The notes beneath the pieces are model-generated. The model did no database searches and was not told where the DNA came from. It was given only the letters and a program-made list of their open reading frames with translations. Below, piece by piece: positions 6,027 to 6,103 of a DNA stretch of 6,103 nt (within the stretch, counting starts at the first letter, position 1; every line of letters starts with the position of its first letter). Origin of the DNA: JBBQSV01 sp038213615 (lineage in GTDB: Bacteria > Patescibacteriota > Saccharimonadia > Saccharimonadales > OMJO01); assembly GCA_038213615.1 (NCBI GenBank), contig JBBQSV010000031.1, positions 1 to 6,103 on the forward strand, given 5' to 3'. Both the position numbers and the translations under genes were made by a program.

Positions 6027-6103
6027 TCAAACGAGTTGACCAGAGTCCTTATCAACGAATGTGGCCCTCATACGACCAGCCGGATCACGGGCTATAACTA
6101 GTG
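6027..6103 (-). CDS. Possible 3' end of a convergent gene, last 24 codons
   Basis: Reading the minus strand from the window edge, one frame is open for 24 codons to a TGA at 6029-6027. Its product contains RDPAGRMRATF and ends in DSGQLV. The composition is protein-like, and a gene convergent with the tRNA would explain the otherwise empty last 100 bases. An open run of this length occurs by chance in about a third of frames, and a plus-strand frame is also open here. I recognise no family. Confidence 0.3.
   Translation of the reverse strand, partial: LVIARDPAGRMRATFVDKDSGQLV

Noticed and set aside
6008..6027. ATCTC/GAGAT hairpin after the tRNA as a terminator
   Set aside because: Only 5 bp with a 10-nt loop and no T-tract on the plus strand; on the minus strand the following ATAATTT is weak and precedes the tRNA antisense.

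Overview
The window looks like a chromosomal housekeeping locus of a small-genome bacterium, most likely Candidatus Saccharibacteria or a close Patescibacteria (CPR) relative. This is inferred from family recall: the TyrS and RsmD N-termini, tight gene packing, and a PBP/tyrS/recG/rsmD neighbourhood. TGA is an ordinary stop (it ends the gene at 4344-5162), which argues against the CPR lineages that read TGA as glycine. No database search was possible.

Layout. Positions 1-926 (minus strand) hold the N-terminal 308 residues of a class A penicillin-binding protein, cut by the window edge. A 110-bp divergent intergenic region (927-1036) carries back-to-back promoters: an extended -10 (TGCTATAAT) for the PBP gene, and a -35/-10 pair for tyrS that predicts an almost leaderless mRNA. 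A compact plus-strand cluster follows: tyrS (1037-2269), recG (2291-4327), an unnamed 272-residue protein (4344-5162) and rsmD (5159-5692). Gaps are 21 and 16 bp, then an ATGA overlap, so one transcript is likely. The end holds a structured non-coding stretch with a degenerate tRNA-Leu-like copy (about 5728-5880), an intact tRNA-Leu(UAG) with encoded CCA (5917-6001), and perhaps the last 24 codons of a convergent minus-strand gene.

The cluster joins translation (TyrS, RsmD, tRNA-Leu) with genome maintenance (RecG). The unnamed third gene is the most interesting. It has no signal peptide, but it carries in order the full set of side-chain zinc ligands expected for the zinc-dependent phospholipase C / P1-nuclease fold, including HxxxDxxxPxH and a later HxxxE. 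The second main point is the broken tRNA-Leu-like copy 197 bp upstream of the real tRNA, apparently interrupted in its T-loop by about 87 nt that can form strong hairpins. Substitutions at signature residues of RsmD (APPY for N/DPPY), TyrS (HIGH-type motif AVGN) and RecG (GTFQHG) fit a divergent lineage.
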